A DNA stretch of 64,000 bases from Enterobacter sp. 10-1 (GCA_002270295.1 NISF01000004.1:124001-188000), one strand, 5' to 3'. Counted from the stretch's first letter, positions 27,395-41,239 are shown. A program made the numbers and translations. The notes: generated from the letters alone by a model not told the origin.

Positions 27395-28909
27395 ATGCAA
27401 CAGTCTACCCCTTATCTCTCATTTCGCGGCATCACCATGACTTTCCCGGGCGTTAAGGCGCTGTCCGATATTAGCTTTGACTGCTATGCCGGCCAGGTTC
27501 ACGCCCTGATGGGAGAAAACGGCGCCGGAAAATCCACGCTGCTGAAGATCCTCAGCGGCAACTATATACCGACCGCGGGCAGTCTGCATATCCGCGGCCA
27601 GCAGCTGGCGTTTAGCAACGCCACCGAGGCGCTTAACGCCGGGATCGCCATTATTTACCAGGAGCTGCACCTGGTACCGGAAATGACCGTCGCGGAAAAT
27701 ATCTACCTCGGCCAGCTTCCGCATAAATACGGCATGGTGGACCGCAAGCTTCTTAACTACGAAGCACGGCTGCAGCTGGAACATCTGGGTCTGGATATCG
27801 ATCCGCAGACGCCGTTGAAGTATCTCTCTATTGGTCAATGGCAAATGGTGGAGATCGCCAAGGCGCTGACGCGCAACGCCAAAGTTATCGCCTTTGATGA
27901 ACCGACCAGCTCCCTTTCCGCCCGTGAAATTGACAACCTGTTTCGGGTCATTCGCGAGCTGCGTCAGGAAGGGCGGGTCATTATTTACGTCTCGCACCGC
28001 ATGGCGGAGATCTTTGCGCTAAGCGACGCGATCACCGTCTTCAAGGATGGCCGCTATGTGCGCACCTTCGACGATATGCAAACGGTGAGCCACGACGCGC
28101 TGGTACAGGCGATGGTGGGGCGCGATTTGGGCGATATCTACGGCTGGAAGCCGCGCGAGTACGGCAATGAGCGCTTGCGTCTGGAGCAGGTAAAAGCGCC
28201 GGGCGTGAGAACGCCGGTTAGCCTGGCGGTGCGCAGCGGAGAAATCGTCGGCCTCTTTGGCCTGGTGGGTGCCGGACGCAGCGAGCTGCTGAAAGGGCTG
28301 TTTGGCGGCACCCGGATCGCCGGCGGTCAGGTGTACATCGACGGGGAAGCCATCGATATTCGTAAACCGGCGCAGGCCATTCAGGCCGGGATGATGCTGT
28401 GTCCGGAGGATCGTAAAGCCGAAGGCATTATTCCGGTGCATTCGGTGCGCGACAATATCAACATCAGCGCCCGACGTAAGCATATTCACGCCGGTTGCCT
28501 GATTAACAACGGCTGGGAGGCGCAGAACGCCGACCGACATATTCAGTCCCTTAATATTAAAACGCCGGGACCTGAACAGCTGATTATGAACCTCTCCGGC
28601 GGTAATCAGCAAAAGGCGATTTTGGGGCGCTGGCTCTCCGAGGAGATGAAGGTGATCCTGCTCGACGAGCCGACCCGCGGTATCGACGTCGGCGCCAGGC
28701 ATGAAATCTACAACGTCATCTATGCGCTGGCGGCATCCGGCGTGGCCGTGGTCTTTGCCTCCAGCGATTTACCCGAAGTGCTTGGCGTTGCGGATCGCAT
28801 CGTCGTGATGCGCGAAGGGGAAGTGGCGGGTGAGCTGCTGCATGAAGATGCGAATGAACAGCAGGCGTTAAGCCTTGCGATGCCAAAAGTGAGCCAGGCG
28901 GTCGCCTGA
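27395..28909 (+). CDS. araG: L-arabinose ABC transporter ATPase AraG
   Basis: 504-aa double ATPase of the CUT2 sugar family. The first nucleotide-binding half has Walker [11 protein letters not shown] (about residue 38), signature [15 protein letters not shown] and Walker [13 protein letters not shown]; the second has [15 protein letters not shown] in place of a canonical P-loop, signature [15 protein letters not shown] and [15 protein letters not shown]. This asymmetry is normal for the family. It powers arabinose import through AraH. Confidence 0.97.
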   Translation: MQQSTPYLSFRGITMTFPGVKALSDISFDCYAGQVHALMGENGAGKSTLLKILSGNYIPTAGSLHIRGQQLAFSNATEALNAGIAIIYQELHLVPEMTVAENIYLGQLPHKYGMVDRKLLNYEARLQLEHLGLDIDPQTPLKYLSIGQWQMVEIAKALTRNAKVIAFDEPTSSLSAREIDNLFRVIRELRQEGRVIIYVSHRMAEIFALSDAITVFKDGRYVRTFDDMQTVSHDALVQAMVGRDLGDIYGWKPREYGNERLRLEQVKAPGVRTPVSLAVRSGEIVGLFGLVGAGRSELLKGLFGGTRIAGGQVYIDGEAIDIRKPAQAIQAGMMLCPEDRKAEGIIPVHSVRDNINISARRKHIHAGCLINNGWEAQNADRHIQSLNIKTPGPEQLIMNLSGGNQQKAILGRWLSEEMKVILLDEPTRGIDVGARHEIYNVIYALAASGVAVVFASSDLPEVLGVADRIVVMREGEVAGELLHEDANEQQALSLAMPKVSQAVA

Positions 28910-28921
28910 GTAAAGGAGCCT

Positions 28922-29905
28922 ATGATGTCCTCTGTTACCACCTCAAATACCCGTCGATCCGCCTTCAGCTTTGCCCGTATCTGGGATCAGTTTGGGATGC
29001 TGGTCGTCTTTGCCGTGCTGTTTATCGGCTGCGTGATTTTTGTGCCGAACTTTGCCTCTTTCATCAATATGAAAGGACTCGGGCTGGCGATTTCGATGTC
29101 CGGAATGGTAGCCTGCGGGATGCTGTTTTGCCTGGCATCCGGTGATTTTGATCTTTCGGTCGCGTCGGTTATCGCCTGTGCGGGCGTGACGACCGCCGTG
29201 GTCATCAACCTCACCGAAAGCATGTGGATTGGCATTGCCGCCGGCCTGCTGCTGGGGGCGTTAAGCGGCCTGGTCAACGGTTTTGTTATCGCCAGGCTGA
29301 AAATCAACGCCCTGATCACCACCCTGGCGACGATGCAGATTGTTCGCGGGCTGGCCTATATTATCTCCGATGGCAAAGCGGTGGGCATTGAAGATGAGCG
29401 CTTCTTCACCCTCGGCTACGCCAACTGGTTCGGCCTGCCGGCGCCGATTTGGCTGACCGTGGGCTGCCTGATAATCTTCGGCCTGCTGTTGAATAAAACC
29501 ACCTTTGGCCGTAATACCCTGGCAATCGGCGGCAACGAGGAGGCGGCGCGTCTGGCCGGGGTGCCGGTAGTGCGTACCAGGATTATTATCTTCGTTATCT
29601 CCGGCCTGGTTTCTGCCGCGGCGGGGATTATTCTGGCATCGCGAATGACCAGCGGCCAGCCGATGACCTCGATTGGCTATGAGCTGATTGTGATCTCCGC
29701 CTGCGTGCTGGGCGGCGTGTCGCTAAAAGGGGGGATCGGTAAGATTTCGTACGTGATCGCCGGGATCCTGATCCTCGGCACCGTCGAGAATGCGATGAAC
29801 CTGCTCAATATCTCTCCCTTCTCGCAGTACGTGGTGCGCGGCGTGATCCTGCTGGCGGCGGTTATCTTCGATCGCTACAAGCAGAAGGCAAAGCGTAGCG
29901 TGTAA
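28922..29905 (+). CDS. araH: L-arabinose ABC transporter permease AraH
   Basis: 327-aa inner-membrane permease of the BPD_transp_2 family, about eight to ten membrane segments, near-identical to E. coli AraH (GMVACGMLFCLASGDFDLSV; NTLAIGGNEEAARLAGVPV). It starts 12 bp after araG at tandem ATGs (28922 and 28925); either may be used. AAAGGAG lies upstream. Confidence 0.97.
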   Translation: MMSSVTTSNTRRSAFSFARIWDQFGMLVVFAVLFIGCVIFVPNFASFINMKGLGLAISMSGMVACGMLFCLASGDFDLSVASVIACAGVTTAVVINLTESMWIGIAAGLLLGALSGLVNGFVIARLKINALITTLATMQIVRGLAYIISDGKAVGIEDERFFTLGYANWFGLPAPIWLTVGCLIIFGLLLNKTTFGRNTLAIGGNEEAARLAGVPVVRTRIIIFVISGLVSAAAGIILASRMTSGQPMTSIGYELIVISACVLGGVSLKGGIGKISYVIAGILILGTVENAMNLLNISPFSQYVVRGVILLAAVIFDRYKQKAKRSV

Positions 29906-29935
29906 ATACTCCAACCTTTCAGTTTAATCCTGGAA

Positions 29936-29964
29936 TATCACCAGCGCCCGCTGCGCTGGTGATA
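29936..29964. repeat. Perfect 12-bp inverted repeat between araH and otsB
   Basis: TATCACCAGCGC and GCGCTGGTGATA are separated by five bases. No T run follows, so it is either an mRNA 3'-end structure for araH or a protein-binding palindrome in front of the otsB promoter. Confidence 0.6.
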
Positions 29965-29996
29965 ACTATCAAAAATGGCGAGCTCCGTCACACTGT

Positions 29997-30005
29997 CTAT
30001 ACTTA
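29997..30005 (+). promoter_or_regulatory. Sigma-S -10 element of otsBA
   Basis: CTATACTTA is a perfect match to the sigma-S -10 core and lies 60 nt before the otsB start. E. coli otsBA is a classic sigma-S, osmotically induced operon. Confidence 0.7.
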
Positions 30006-30049
30006 CATGGCTAACAATTCGTTAACAGCCAGCGAAACGCTGGTCATGA

Positions 30050-32267
<2,218 letters not shown>

Positions 32268-32277
32268 CCCGGTCGTA

Positions 32278-32305
32278 AGGCTGGCGCTTCGGCGCTAGCC
32301 TTTTT
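32278..32305 (+). terminator. Terminator of otsBA, overlapping the uspC stop codon
   Basis: AGGCTGGCGC / GCGCTAGCCT stem with a UUCG-type tetraloop and five T. The uspC stop codon (32295-32297) lies inside the stem. Confidence 0.8.
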
Positions 32306-32723
32306 CCAGCGAGATCAGCAGCACGTCAACGCCGCTGCTGCCGACGATATTTTTTGCCGAGCAGGTCGCGCGGGAAAACAGGCTGTGATTGTGGTTGCCG
32401 CAAATCACCAGATCCACCCTATGCAGCTGGCAAAAATCTTTCACGTGATGGCCGAGTTCGCCGCTGGCGATGACGATTTTATCAATCGGATACCCGGCAT
32501 CCTGGGCCAGACCGTTGAGAAAGCCGCGGGTCTCTTCATGCATCAGATCCCGCAGGTTCTCTAACATTGGCGCCGCAAACTGGTTATACATTTCCGGGTC
32601 TGTTGCCAGCGTTATCAGGCTAATTTTAGCGTCAAGCGGACGCGCGATAGAGACCGCCTTGCTGATAAGCGTACGGCTTTCCGGCGTTGGGGCAACGGCT
32701 ACGAGCAGATGTGAGTAGGGCAT
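32295..32723 (-). CDS. uspC: Universal stress protein UspC
   Basis: 142-aa UspA-superfamily protein matching E. coli UspC, with the motif LVICGNHNHSLFSRATCSAKNIV near the C terminus. UspA-class proteins lack the G-2x-G-9x-G(S/T) ATP motif, and it is not canonical here either. UspC scaffolds the KdpD/KdpE response to salt in E. coli. The ATG at 32723 has GGAGG upstream. In E. coli flhDC lie directly beyond its start; here a GPH transporter does. Confidence 0.93.
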   Translation of the reverse strand: MPYSHLLVAVAPTPESRTLISKAVSIARPLDAKISLITLATDPEMYNQFAAPMLENLRDLMHEETRGFLNGLAQDAGYPIDKIVIASGELGHHVKDFCQLHRVDLVICGNHNHSLFSRATCSAKNIVGSSGVDVLLISLEKG

Positions 32724-33083
32724 CAAGCCTCCTTGAGATACGCAAAATAACCCTTCTTCTTTTCTTTACTCCGATTTCCCTGTTCCCGCAAGGGCTATTG
32801 TTTGCTGCAAAGTACGCGCTTGCCGAGGGCGCGCAATCGCGATTTTGACAACCCAGCCACAAAATTGGTCTCTGGTTTTGCTATAAAAGAAATGCTGTTT
32901 TATAAATCGGTGATGCGCGTTCACTCTCTCTTTGCGTTTTTGCCATTGCCGGGCGAGGGCTGGCAAAAATGAAAAGGTAAGCCCGTTTCCATACTTTTAC
33001 TGTAGCCGGGTACCAACTCCCTTTTGGCCTGGCCAGAAAGATTGTCGGAGTTCTCTAAAAAAAACGACACAGGATTTACGGCG
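32724..33083. other. Divergent gap between uspC and the second GPH transporter
   Basis: 360 bp. It contains a KdgR-like operator (32886-32904) and, next to it, GGTGATGCGCGTTCACTC, a near-CRP palindrome whose spacer is one base too long. No flagellar remnant is visible. Confidence 0.5.
32886..32904. promoter_or_regulatory. KdgR-operator-like sequence upstream of the GPH-GH105 pair
   Basis: AAAGAAATGCTGTTTTATA matches the KdgR consensus (AATGAAACRNYGTTTCATT) at about 15 of 19 positions, including most of both half-site cores. It is about 180 bp before the start codon. Confidence 0.45.
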
Positions 33084-34667
33084 ATGAAAACACGTAAAAT
33101 CGGTTTGGCTAATTATCTTGCCTATGGATCGGGCGATTTTCTCGGCGCCGGAACCACGGCGCTCACCGCGGCATGGCTGCTCTATTTTTACACCACCTTT
33201 TGCGGCTTATCGCCGATTCAGGCAACGCTTATCTTTGCCACCGCCAGAGTGCTGGATGCGGTCATTAGCCCGCTGATGGGGTTCCTGACCGATAACTTTG
33301 GCTCCACCCGGCTCGGCAAACGCTTCGGCAGACGAAAGTTCTTTATCCTGCTGGGGATCCCCTGCGTATTCAGCTACTCAATGATGTGGGTGGGCGATAT
33401 GGGGTTCTGGTACTACCTGCTGACCTATCTGCTGTTTGATATTGTCTACACCATGATTCTGGTGCCGTACGAAACCCTGGTTCCGGAAATGACCGATGAT
33501 TTTAAACAGAAAACAAAATTCTCCGGCGCGCGCATTTCGATGGCGCAAATGTCGGCAATTCTGGCCTCGTTCCTGCCGGGAGTGCTGCTTAGCCACTTTG
33601 GCAAGGACAATGCCGTCTCCTTCTTTTACGCAAGCCTGGTGTTTTCGATCCTGTGCGCAGTGATGCTGACGTTTGTCTGGTTCTTTACCTGGGAGCGCTC
33701 TCGCGAAGAGTGGTCGGAGACGGCGCTGCGGGCCGAGGAGGAGAAGCGTAATCTCTCGCTGGCGCAGAGCCTCAATCGTCTGTTTATCGAGCTCACCTCG
33801 ACGCTGCGCATTAAGATCTTCCGCCAGCATCTGGGCATGTATCTTGGCGGCTATATTGCTCAGGACGTGTTTAACGCCGTCTTCACCTACTACGTGGTCT
33901 TCGTGCTGATGCAGGAAGCCGCGGTGGCATCCAACCTGCTCGGCACTATGGCCATCTTCCAGTTTATTGCGGTCATTGCCATGATCCCGCTGTGCATTCG
34001 CTTTGGGCCGGCGCCGTCCTATCGGATGGTGGTGGTTCTGTTCGGCCTCGGCTCGCTCTCATATGCGATGCTTTATTATGCCGGGCTGAGCGACGTTTAT
34101 TCGCTGCTGCTGCTGATTTCCGCCATTGCCGGCCTCGGTCGCGGCGGGATCAACTATGTTCCGTGGAACACCTACACCTATATTGCCGACGTCGACGAGG
34201 TGATTACCGGCCAGCGTCGGGAGGGCATTTTCGCCGGCATTATGACGCTGACCCGCAAGGCGTCTCAGGCGGGGGCGGTGATGCTGGTGGGCATCATCAT
34301 GCAGCTATCCGGCTTTGTCTCCGGGCAGAAAACGCAGCCCTATGAGGTTAGCCACACCATCCTGTTAATTCTCAGCGTGGGCACGCTGCTGGTGCTGGCC
34401 TGCGGTTTCCTCGTCTCCCTGCGCTTTAAGCTCAACCTCGAAACCCACGGCGTGCTGCACGCCGAAACGCGCAAGATGCGCGAATCGGGCCGGGTGCAGC
34501 CAGAGCTGACCCGCGCCGAGGATCGTGCGGTGGTGGAGATGCTGGCCGGTATGCCTTACTCATGCCTGTGGGGAAATAACAACATTGGCTATCTGAATCG
34601 TAATAAACCTGCCGCGCCGTCCCTGAAGCAGGGTGCTGAAATGAATTCGACATTGAACAGAGGTTAA
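33084..34667 (+). CDS. GPH-family transporter, probably for unsaturated (rhamno)galacturonan oligosaccharides
   Basis: 527-aa, 12-helix GPH symporter. The loop after helix 2 reads MGFLTDNFGSTRLGKRFGRR and PYETLVPEMTDD follows; it shares these and the C-terminal ...PYSCLWGNNNIGYLNRN with the paralogue at 22949-24517. I set the start at ATG 33084 with AGGA nine bases upstream; 60 further codable bases upstream look unused. Four bases separate it from the GH105 gene, so the pair is one operon, and the substrate should be what GH105 cleaves. Arrangements of this kind (RhiT with RhiN) occur in pectinolytic enterobacteria. Confidence 0.83.
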   Translation: MKTRKIGLANYLAYGSGDFLGAGTTALTAAWLLYFYTTFCGLSPIQATLIFATARVLDAVISPLMGFLTDNFGSTRLGKRFGRRKFFILLGIPCVFSYSMMWVGDMGFWYYLLTYLLFDIVYTMILVPYETLVPEMTDDFKQKTKFSGARISMAQMSAILASFLPGVLLSHFGKDNAVSFFYASLVFSILCAVMLTFVWFFTWERSREEWSETALRAEEEKRNLSLAQSLNRLFIELTSTLRIKIFRQHLGMYLGGYIAQDVFNAVFTYYVVFVLMQEAAVASNLLGTMAIFQFIAVIAMIPLCIRFGPAPSYRMVVVLFGLGSLSYAMLYYAGLSDVYSLLLLISAIAGLGRGGINYVPWNTYTYIADVDEVITGQRREGIFAGIMTLTRKASQAGAVMLVGIIMQLSGFVSGQKTQPYEVSHTILLILSVGTLLVLACGFLVSLRFKLNLETHGVLHAETRKMRESGRVQPELTRAEDRAVVEMLAGMPYSCLWGNNNIGYLNRNKPAAPSLKQGAEMNSTLNRG

Positions 34668-34671
34668 TAAT

Positions 34672-35811
34672 ATGAAGGTTTGGCCTGTCAAACATAGTCC
34701 CTTACTGCGTCAGCCGGAGCACTTTATTGCGCGCAACGAGCTGCAGGCGCTTATTCAAAAAGTGACCGACAATCTGGTCAATATTAAGGATGAAACGGGC
34801 GCGTTTCTGCTACGGCTGGACGATGGGCGGGTCATTGATACCAAAGGGTGGGCCGGCTGGGAGTGGACCCACGGCGTCGGTTTATACGGGATCTACCAGT
34901 ACTACCAGCAGACCGGAGATATCGCGATGCGCGATATTATCGATAGCTGGTTTGCGGATCGCTTCGCTGAAGGCGCGACCAGCAAAAACGTCAACACCAT
35001 GGCGCCATTCCTGACCCTGGCCTGGCGCTATGAGGAGACCGGCAGGCAGGAGTACCTGCCGTGGCTCGACAGCTGGGCCGAGTGGGCGATGAACGAGATG
35101 CCGCGTACCGATCATGGCGGGATGCAGCACATTACCCTGGCGGAGGAGAATCATCAGCAGATGTGGGATGACACGCTGATGATGACCGTGTTGCCGCTGG
35201 CGAAGATCGGTAAATTGCTCAACCGACCGCAGTATGTGGAAGAGGCGGTGTACCAGTTTTTACTCCACGTGCAGAACCTGATGGACCGGGAAAGCGGGCT
35301 GTGGTTCCACGGCTGGAGCTATGAGGGGCGGCATAATTTCGCCCGGGCCCGCTGGGCGCGCGGCAACAGCTGGCTGACGATGGTGATCCCGGACTTTCTC
35401 GAGCTGGTGGACCTCCCCGAGCACAGCGCGGTGCGGCGCTATCTGCTTCAGGTACTGAATACGCAAATTGAGGCGCTGGCACAATGTCAGGACGAGAGCG
35501 GTCTGTGGCATACGCTGCTGGACGACCCGGACTCGTATCTTGAAGCGTCGGCAACCGCCGGTTTTGCCCACGGAATTCTGAAGGCGGTACGTAAACGCTA
35601 CGTGAGCCGGGAGTATGCGAGCGTCGCGGAGAAGGCCATGCGCGGGATTGTGCAAAATATCTCTCCACAGGGGGAGCTGCTGCAAACCTCATTCGGCACC
35701 GGAATGGGCTCGAATCTCGATTTCTATCGCCAGATCCCGCTCACCTCGATGCCGTACGGGCAGGCGATGGCGATCCTGTGCATGACGGAATATCTGCGTA
35801 GGTATTTCTGA
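34672..35811 (+). CDS. GH105 unsaturated glycuronyl (rhamnogalacturonyl) hydrolase
   Basis: 379-aa cytoplasmic protein of glycoside hydrolase family 105 (YteR/RhiN type). It removes the 4,5-unsaturated uronic acid from oligosaccharides left by pectin or rhamnogalacturonan lyases, by hydrating the double bond. The conserved Asp (YteR Asp143 equivalent) is in MWDDTLMM at about residues 165-170; other family segments are WAGWEWTHGVGLYG, ARARWARGNSW and DDPDSYLEASATAGFAHGI. There is no signal peptide, so it acts after uptake by the upstream carrier. No lyase gene is present in the window. Confidence 0.9.
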   Translation: MKVWPVKHSPLLRQPEHFIARNELQALIQKVTDNLVNIKDETGAFLLRLDDGRVIDTKGWAGWEWTHGVGLYGIYQYYQQTGDIAMRDIIDSWFADRFAEGATSKNVNTMAPFLTLAWRYEETGRQEYLPWLDSWAEWAMNEMPRTDHGGMQHITLAEENHQQMWDDTLMMTVLPLAKIGKLLNRPQYVEEAVYQFLLHVQNLMDRESGLWFHGWSYEGRHNFARARWARGNSWLTMVIPDFLELVDLPEHSAVRRYLLQVLNTQIEALAQCQDESGLWHTLLDDPDSYLEASATAGFAHGILKAVRKRYVSREYASVAEKAMRGIVQNISPQGELLQTSFGTGMGSNLDFYRQIPLTSMPYGQAMAILCMTEYLRRYF

Positions 35812-35857
35812 CGGCGAACCGTCTCCCGGCTCAGCGCAGCGCGGGCGGGACGTGCCC

Positions 35858-35890
35858 AAAAAAAAGAAACCGGCAGGCGCCGGTTTCTTT
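35858..35890. terminator. Bidirectional terminator between GH105 and argS
   Basis: GAAACCGGC / GCCGGTTTC with a four-base loop, eight A on the left (U run for argS on the minus strand) and three T on the right. Confidence 0.85.
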
Positions 35891-35909
35891 ATCGTTCATC
35901 AGGGCGGTA

Positions 35910-37643
35910 TTACATCCGCTCGACGGTTTCAATACCTAAAGTATCCAGACCCGTCTTGAGCGTTTTCGCGGTCAGCTGCGCCAGCTTCAGACGGCTGTTG
36001 CGCGTCTCTTCGCTTTCAGCGGAGAGGATCGGGCAGTGTTCGTAGAAGCCAGAGAACAGACCGGCCAGATCGTACAGGTAGGCGCACATGACGTGCGGAG
36101 TCCCTTCACGCGCGACGACGGTCAGCGTCTCTTCAAACTGCAGCAGGCGTGCTGCCAGCTGCGCTTCGCGATCTTCGGTGATGATGACCGGCGCCGCAGC
36201 CAGCGCGCTTTCGTCGATCTCCGCTTTACGGAACACCGACAGCACGCGGGTATAGGCATACTGCATGTAAGGCGCGGTATTGCCTTCAAACGCCAGCATG
36301 TTGTCCCAGTCGAAGATGTAGTCGGTGGTGCGGTTTTTGGACAGGTCCGCATATTTTACCGCCCCGATACCGACCGCATTAGCCAGCTTCTCCAGCTCGT
36401 CGGCAGGCATATCCGGGTTTTTCTCGGCAACCAGGCGACGCGCGCGCTCCAGCGCTTCGTCCAGCAGGTCGGCAAGCTTCACGGTACCGCCCGCGCGGGT
36501 TTTAAACGGCTTGCCGTCTTTACCGAGCATCATGCCAAACATATGGTGCTCCAGCGGAACGGAGTCCGGCACGTAGCCCGCTTTGCGCACGATGGTCCAC
36601 GCCTGCATCAGGTGCTGATGCTGGCGGGAATCGATGTAGTAGAGCACGCGGTCGGCGTGCAGAGTTTCGTAGCGGTATTTGGCGCAGGCGATATCGGTGG
36701 TGGTGTAGAGATAGCCGCCATCCTTTTTCTGGATGATAACGCCCATCGGTTCGCCTTCCTTGTTTTTGTACTCGTCAAGGAATACGACGGTGGCGCCTTC
36801 GCTCTCAACCGCCAGGCCCTGCGCCTTCAGATCGGCAACGATACCCGGCAGCATCGGGTTATACAGGCTTTCACCCATCACGTCGTCGCGGGTCAGGGTC
36901 ACGTTCAGGCGGTTATAGGTAATCTGGTTTTGCGACATGGTGATGTCGACCAGCTGGCGCCACATCTGGCGGAAGTACTCGTCGCCGCCCTGCAGTTTAA
37001 CCACATAGCTGCGCGCGCGCTCGGCGAAGGCTTCGTCTTCGTCGTAGTGCTTTTTCGCTTCACGGTAAAAGCCTTCGAGGTCCGCCAGCGCCATTTCGCC
37101 GGCATTTTCCTGCTGCTGCTTTTCGAGATAAGCAATCAGCATCCCAAACTGGGTGCCCCAGTCGCCGACGTGGTTGGCGCGAATAACCTTGTGGCCGAGG
37201 AACTCGAGGGTGCGAACCGCGGCATCGCCGATGATGGTGGAGCGCAGGTGGCCGACGTGCATCTCTTTTGCCACGTTGGGCGCCGAATAGTCGACGACGA
37301 TAGTCTGCGCCTGCGGCTGGGTAACGCCAAGGCGCTCTGCGGTCAGCGCCTGGCTAACATTTTCCGCTAAAAACGCCGGGTCGAGGAAAATATTGATAAA
37401 GCCAGGCCCGGCGATTTCGACCTTATTGGCAATGCCGTTCAGATCAAGATGAGACAGCACCTGCTCTGCCAGTTGTCGCGGTGCCATACCCAGTTTTTTA
37501 GCCACCGCCATCACGCCGTTGGCCTGATAGTCGCCGAACTGGATTTTTGCTGACTGGCGGACCTGAGGTTCGCAATCGGCAGGGGCGCCTGCCGCGATCA
37601 GGGCGTGGCTGACTTTTTCTGAGAGAAGAGCCTGAATATTCAC
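35910..37643 (-). CDS. argS: Arginyl-tRNA synthetase ArgS
   Basis: 577-aa class I aminoacyl-tRNA synthetase (EC 6.1.1.19). The N-terminal Add-1 tRNA-binding domain is followed by the HIGH-type signature ([20 protein letters not shown], where HVGH is the motif) near residues 122-135; the KMSKS equivalent is degenerate ([12 protein letters not shown]), as in most ArgRS. The DALR anticodon-binding domain ends the protein with ETVERM. Essential housekeeping gene. Confidence 0.97.
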   Translation of the reverse strand: MNIQALLSEKVSHALIAAGAPADCEPQVRQSAKIQFGDYQANGVMAVAKKLGMAPRQLAEQVLSHLDLNGIANKVEIAGPGFINIFLDPAFLAENVSQALTAERLGVTQPQAQTIVVDYSAPNVAKEMHVGHLRSTIIGDAAVRTLEFLGHKVIRANHVGDWGTQFGMLIAYLEKQQQENAGEMALADLEGFYREAKKHYDEDEAFAERARSYVVKLQGGDEYFRQMWRQLVDITMSQNQITYNRLNVTLTRDDVMGESLYNPMLPGIVADLKAQGLAVESEGATVVFLDEYKNKEGEPMGVIIQKKDGGYLYTTTDIACAKYRYETLHADRVLYYIDSRQHQHLMQAWTIVRKAGYVPDSVPLEHHMFGMMLGKDGKPFKTRAGGTVKLADLLDEALERARRLVAEKNPDMPADELEKLANAVGIGAVKYADLSKNRTTDYIFDWDNMLAFEGNTAPYMQYAYTRVLSVFRKAEIDESALAAAPVIITEDREAQLAARLLQFEETLTVVAREGTPHVMCAYLYDLAGLFSGFYEHCPILSAESEETRNSRLKLAQLTAKTLKTGLDTLGIETVERM

Positions 37644-37873
37644 CGGAATACCTTACTTTTAAGGCGCCGTAACCCCTGCAGGGTGGCGCCGGAATGTGGA
37701 CAAATTAGGGCGGGAGTATACTGCATTTGCACCCCTGCGTCAGCCCTGCGCGCGCGTCGCCGGGCGGCACGCTTAACGAATAACCAGCGCGGGCGGAATA
37801 AAGAAGATTGCGGGTTGGTCGCCGTCGGGAAACGCGATAAATTAGCCCCCTTTAGCGAGCACCGAGGTCAAGA

Positions 37874-38443
37874 ATGGCGAACTGGCAGCAAATTGATGAA
37901 CTTCAGGATATTACCGCGGATCTGCCGAGCTTCACCGAGGCGTTAGGCAGGCTGGCCGCGCGGCTCGGGCTGGATATTGCGCCACTCTCTGCGGACCATA
38001 TCTCTCTGCGCTGTCATCAGAATACGACGGCTGAGCGCTGGCGGCTCGGGCTCGAGCAGTGCGGCACGCTGCTCTCAGAAAACATCATTAACGGTCGGCC
38101 AATCTGCCTGTTTAAGCTGGATGAACCTGTCATCGTGGCGCACTGGCGCTTTAGCGTGGTTGAGCTGCCGTGGCCTGGGGAAAAGCGCTATCCGCACGAG
38201 GGCTGGGAGCACGTTGAGATTGTGCTCGCCGGCGACCCGGAAACGCTTAATGCCCGCGCGCTGGCGCTGCTCTCCGACGACGGCCTCAGCCAGCCGGGGA
38301 TCTTCGTCAAAACCAGCTCGCCGAAAGGGGAGCGCGAGCGCCTGGCAAATCCGACGCTGGCGGTGACGGACGGGAGCGTGACGATCAAATTTCATCCGTG
38401 GTCCATCGAGCAAATTATCGCCAGTGAAAAAACGGATGCGTAA
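37874..38443 (+). CDS. yecM: YecM, VOC-fold protein
   Basis: 189-aa protein matching E. coli YecM (LGLDIAPLSADHISLRCHQN; VELPWPGEKRYPHEGWEHVEIVL). It belongs to the vicinal oxygen chelate/glyoxalase fold, and conserved His and Glu residues suggest a metal site. The enzymatic role is unknown. Confidence 0.92.
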   Translation: MANWQQIDELQDITADLPSFTEALGRLAARLGLDIAPLSADHISLRCHQNTTAERWRLGLEQCGTLLSENIINGRPICLFKLDEPVIVAHWRFSVVELPWPGEKRYPHEGWEHVEIVLAGDPETLNARALALLSDDGLSQPGIFVKTSSPKGERERLANPTLAVTDGSVTIKFHPWSIEQIIASEKTDA

Positions 38444-38519
38444 CAGTGTGAAGCTACGCGGTTTCTGAACGGAAAAATCGTGACATGCTGTGTTGCCCGC
38501 GGCGTGAATGGAGAAGGGA

Positions 38520-39254
38520 ATGACGCTACTGGAAGTGTGCTGTTACAGCACGGAGTGCGCCGAGGAGGCGCAGCGACGCGGCGCTGACCGCATCGAACTG
38601 TGCGCCGCGCCGCAGGAGGGAGGGCTAACGCCGTCGCTGGGCGTGCTCAAAGCGGCCCGCAGGGCGCTGACCATCCCGGTGCATCCGATTATTCGCCCGC
38701 GCGGCGGTGATTTTTGCTACACCGAGGGCGAATTTGCCGCGATGCTCGACGACGTGGCAACGGTGAGGGAACTGGGTTTCCCGGGCCTCGTGATTGGCGT
38801 TCTGGACGCCGATGGTCGGGTTGATACTGCGCGTATGCGTAAAATTATGGCCGCGGCGGGACCGCTGGCGGTTACCTTCCACCGGGCTTTCGATATGTGC
38901 GCAAACCCGCATCAGGCCTACGCTACGTTGGCTGAATCAGGCGTTGCGCGGATCCTGACTTCCGGCCAGCAGGCGAGCGCAGAAAAAGGTATTTCATTAA
39001 TTTTGGAACTTATTGCCCTGGGCGATACTCCAATCATTATGGCCGGAGCAGGGGTGAGGGCAGCGAACCTGTCGCAGTTCCTGGAAGCCGGCGTGAAGGA
39101 AGTGCATAGCTCTGCCGGCCAGTGGCTGCCTTCGCCGATGCGCTTTCGTAATTCCCGGCTGTCGATGTCGACAGACGCCGACGCAGATGAATATTCACGC
39201 TACGCCGTTAACGGCGCAGCGGTGGCGGAAATGAAGAGTATTATTTCCGCCTGA
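38520..39254 (+). CDS. cutC: CutC, copper homeostasis/TIM-barrel protein
   Basis: 244-aa CutC family protein, a TIM barrel, with conserved segments [41 protein letters not shown] and [12 protein letters not shown]. In E. coli the copper phenotype of cutC mutants is explained by loss of the sRNA MicL encoded in its 3' region, so the protein's own role is unclear. I chose ATG 38520, which has GGAG upstream and matches the family N terminus; a GTG or ATG 12 bases upstream is possible. Confidence 0.93.
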   Translation: MTLLEVCCYSTECAEEAQRRGADRIELCAAPQEGGLTPSLGVLKAARRALTIPVHPIIRPRGGDFCYTEGEFAAMLDDVATVRELGFPGLVIGVLDADGRVDTARMRKIMAAAGPLAVTFHRAFDMCANPHQAYATLAESGVARILTSGQQASAEKGISLILELIALGDTPIIMAGAGVRAANLSQFLEAGVKEVHSSAGQWLPSPMRFRNSRLSMSTDADADEYSRYAVNGAAVAEMKSIISA

Positions 39255-39324
39255 ATGCCCCGAGTTGTTTGCGCGCAGCCTGCGGGCTGGTGAGCTCAAA
39301 CTCTGTGGGTAGAGAAAGAAAACC

Positions 39325-39404
39325 GTTTTTTGCTGCACATCATGTCGCCCAATATGATGATTGCCCGTACCAGGCCCCTGCAATTTCAACAGGGGCCTTT
39401 TTTT
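39325..39404 (+). ncRNA. Candidate MicL-like sRNA from the cutC 3' UTR
   Basis: In E. coli the Hfq-dependent sRNA MicL starts inside cutC and is processed to about 80 nt ending at the cutC terminator. Here a strong terminator sits 150 bp past the cutC stop, and the roughly 80 nt before it contain no gene. This is positional inference; I cannot confirm the lpp-pairing segment, and no clear sigma-E promoter was found inside cutC. Boundaries are approximate. Confidence 0.4.
39373..39404 (+). terminator. Terminator downstream of cutC
   Basis: GGCCCCTG / CAGGGGCC eight-bp stem with a nine-base loop and seven T. Confidence 0.85.
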
Positions 39405-39455
39405 AGGCAAAATTTCGCTACCGATCGCCGAGGCGCGATGCCTGGCCCGCCGGCG

Positions 39456-41239
<1,784 letters not shown>

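Noticed and set aside
36036-37370. Long open frame (444 codons) on the plus strand opposite argS
   Set aside because: Fully antisense to a clear argS gene, histidine/valine-rich composition typical of shadow frames in G+C-rich genes, and no ribosome binding site or family resemblance.
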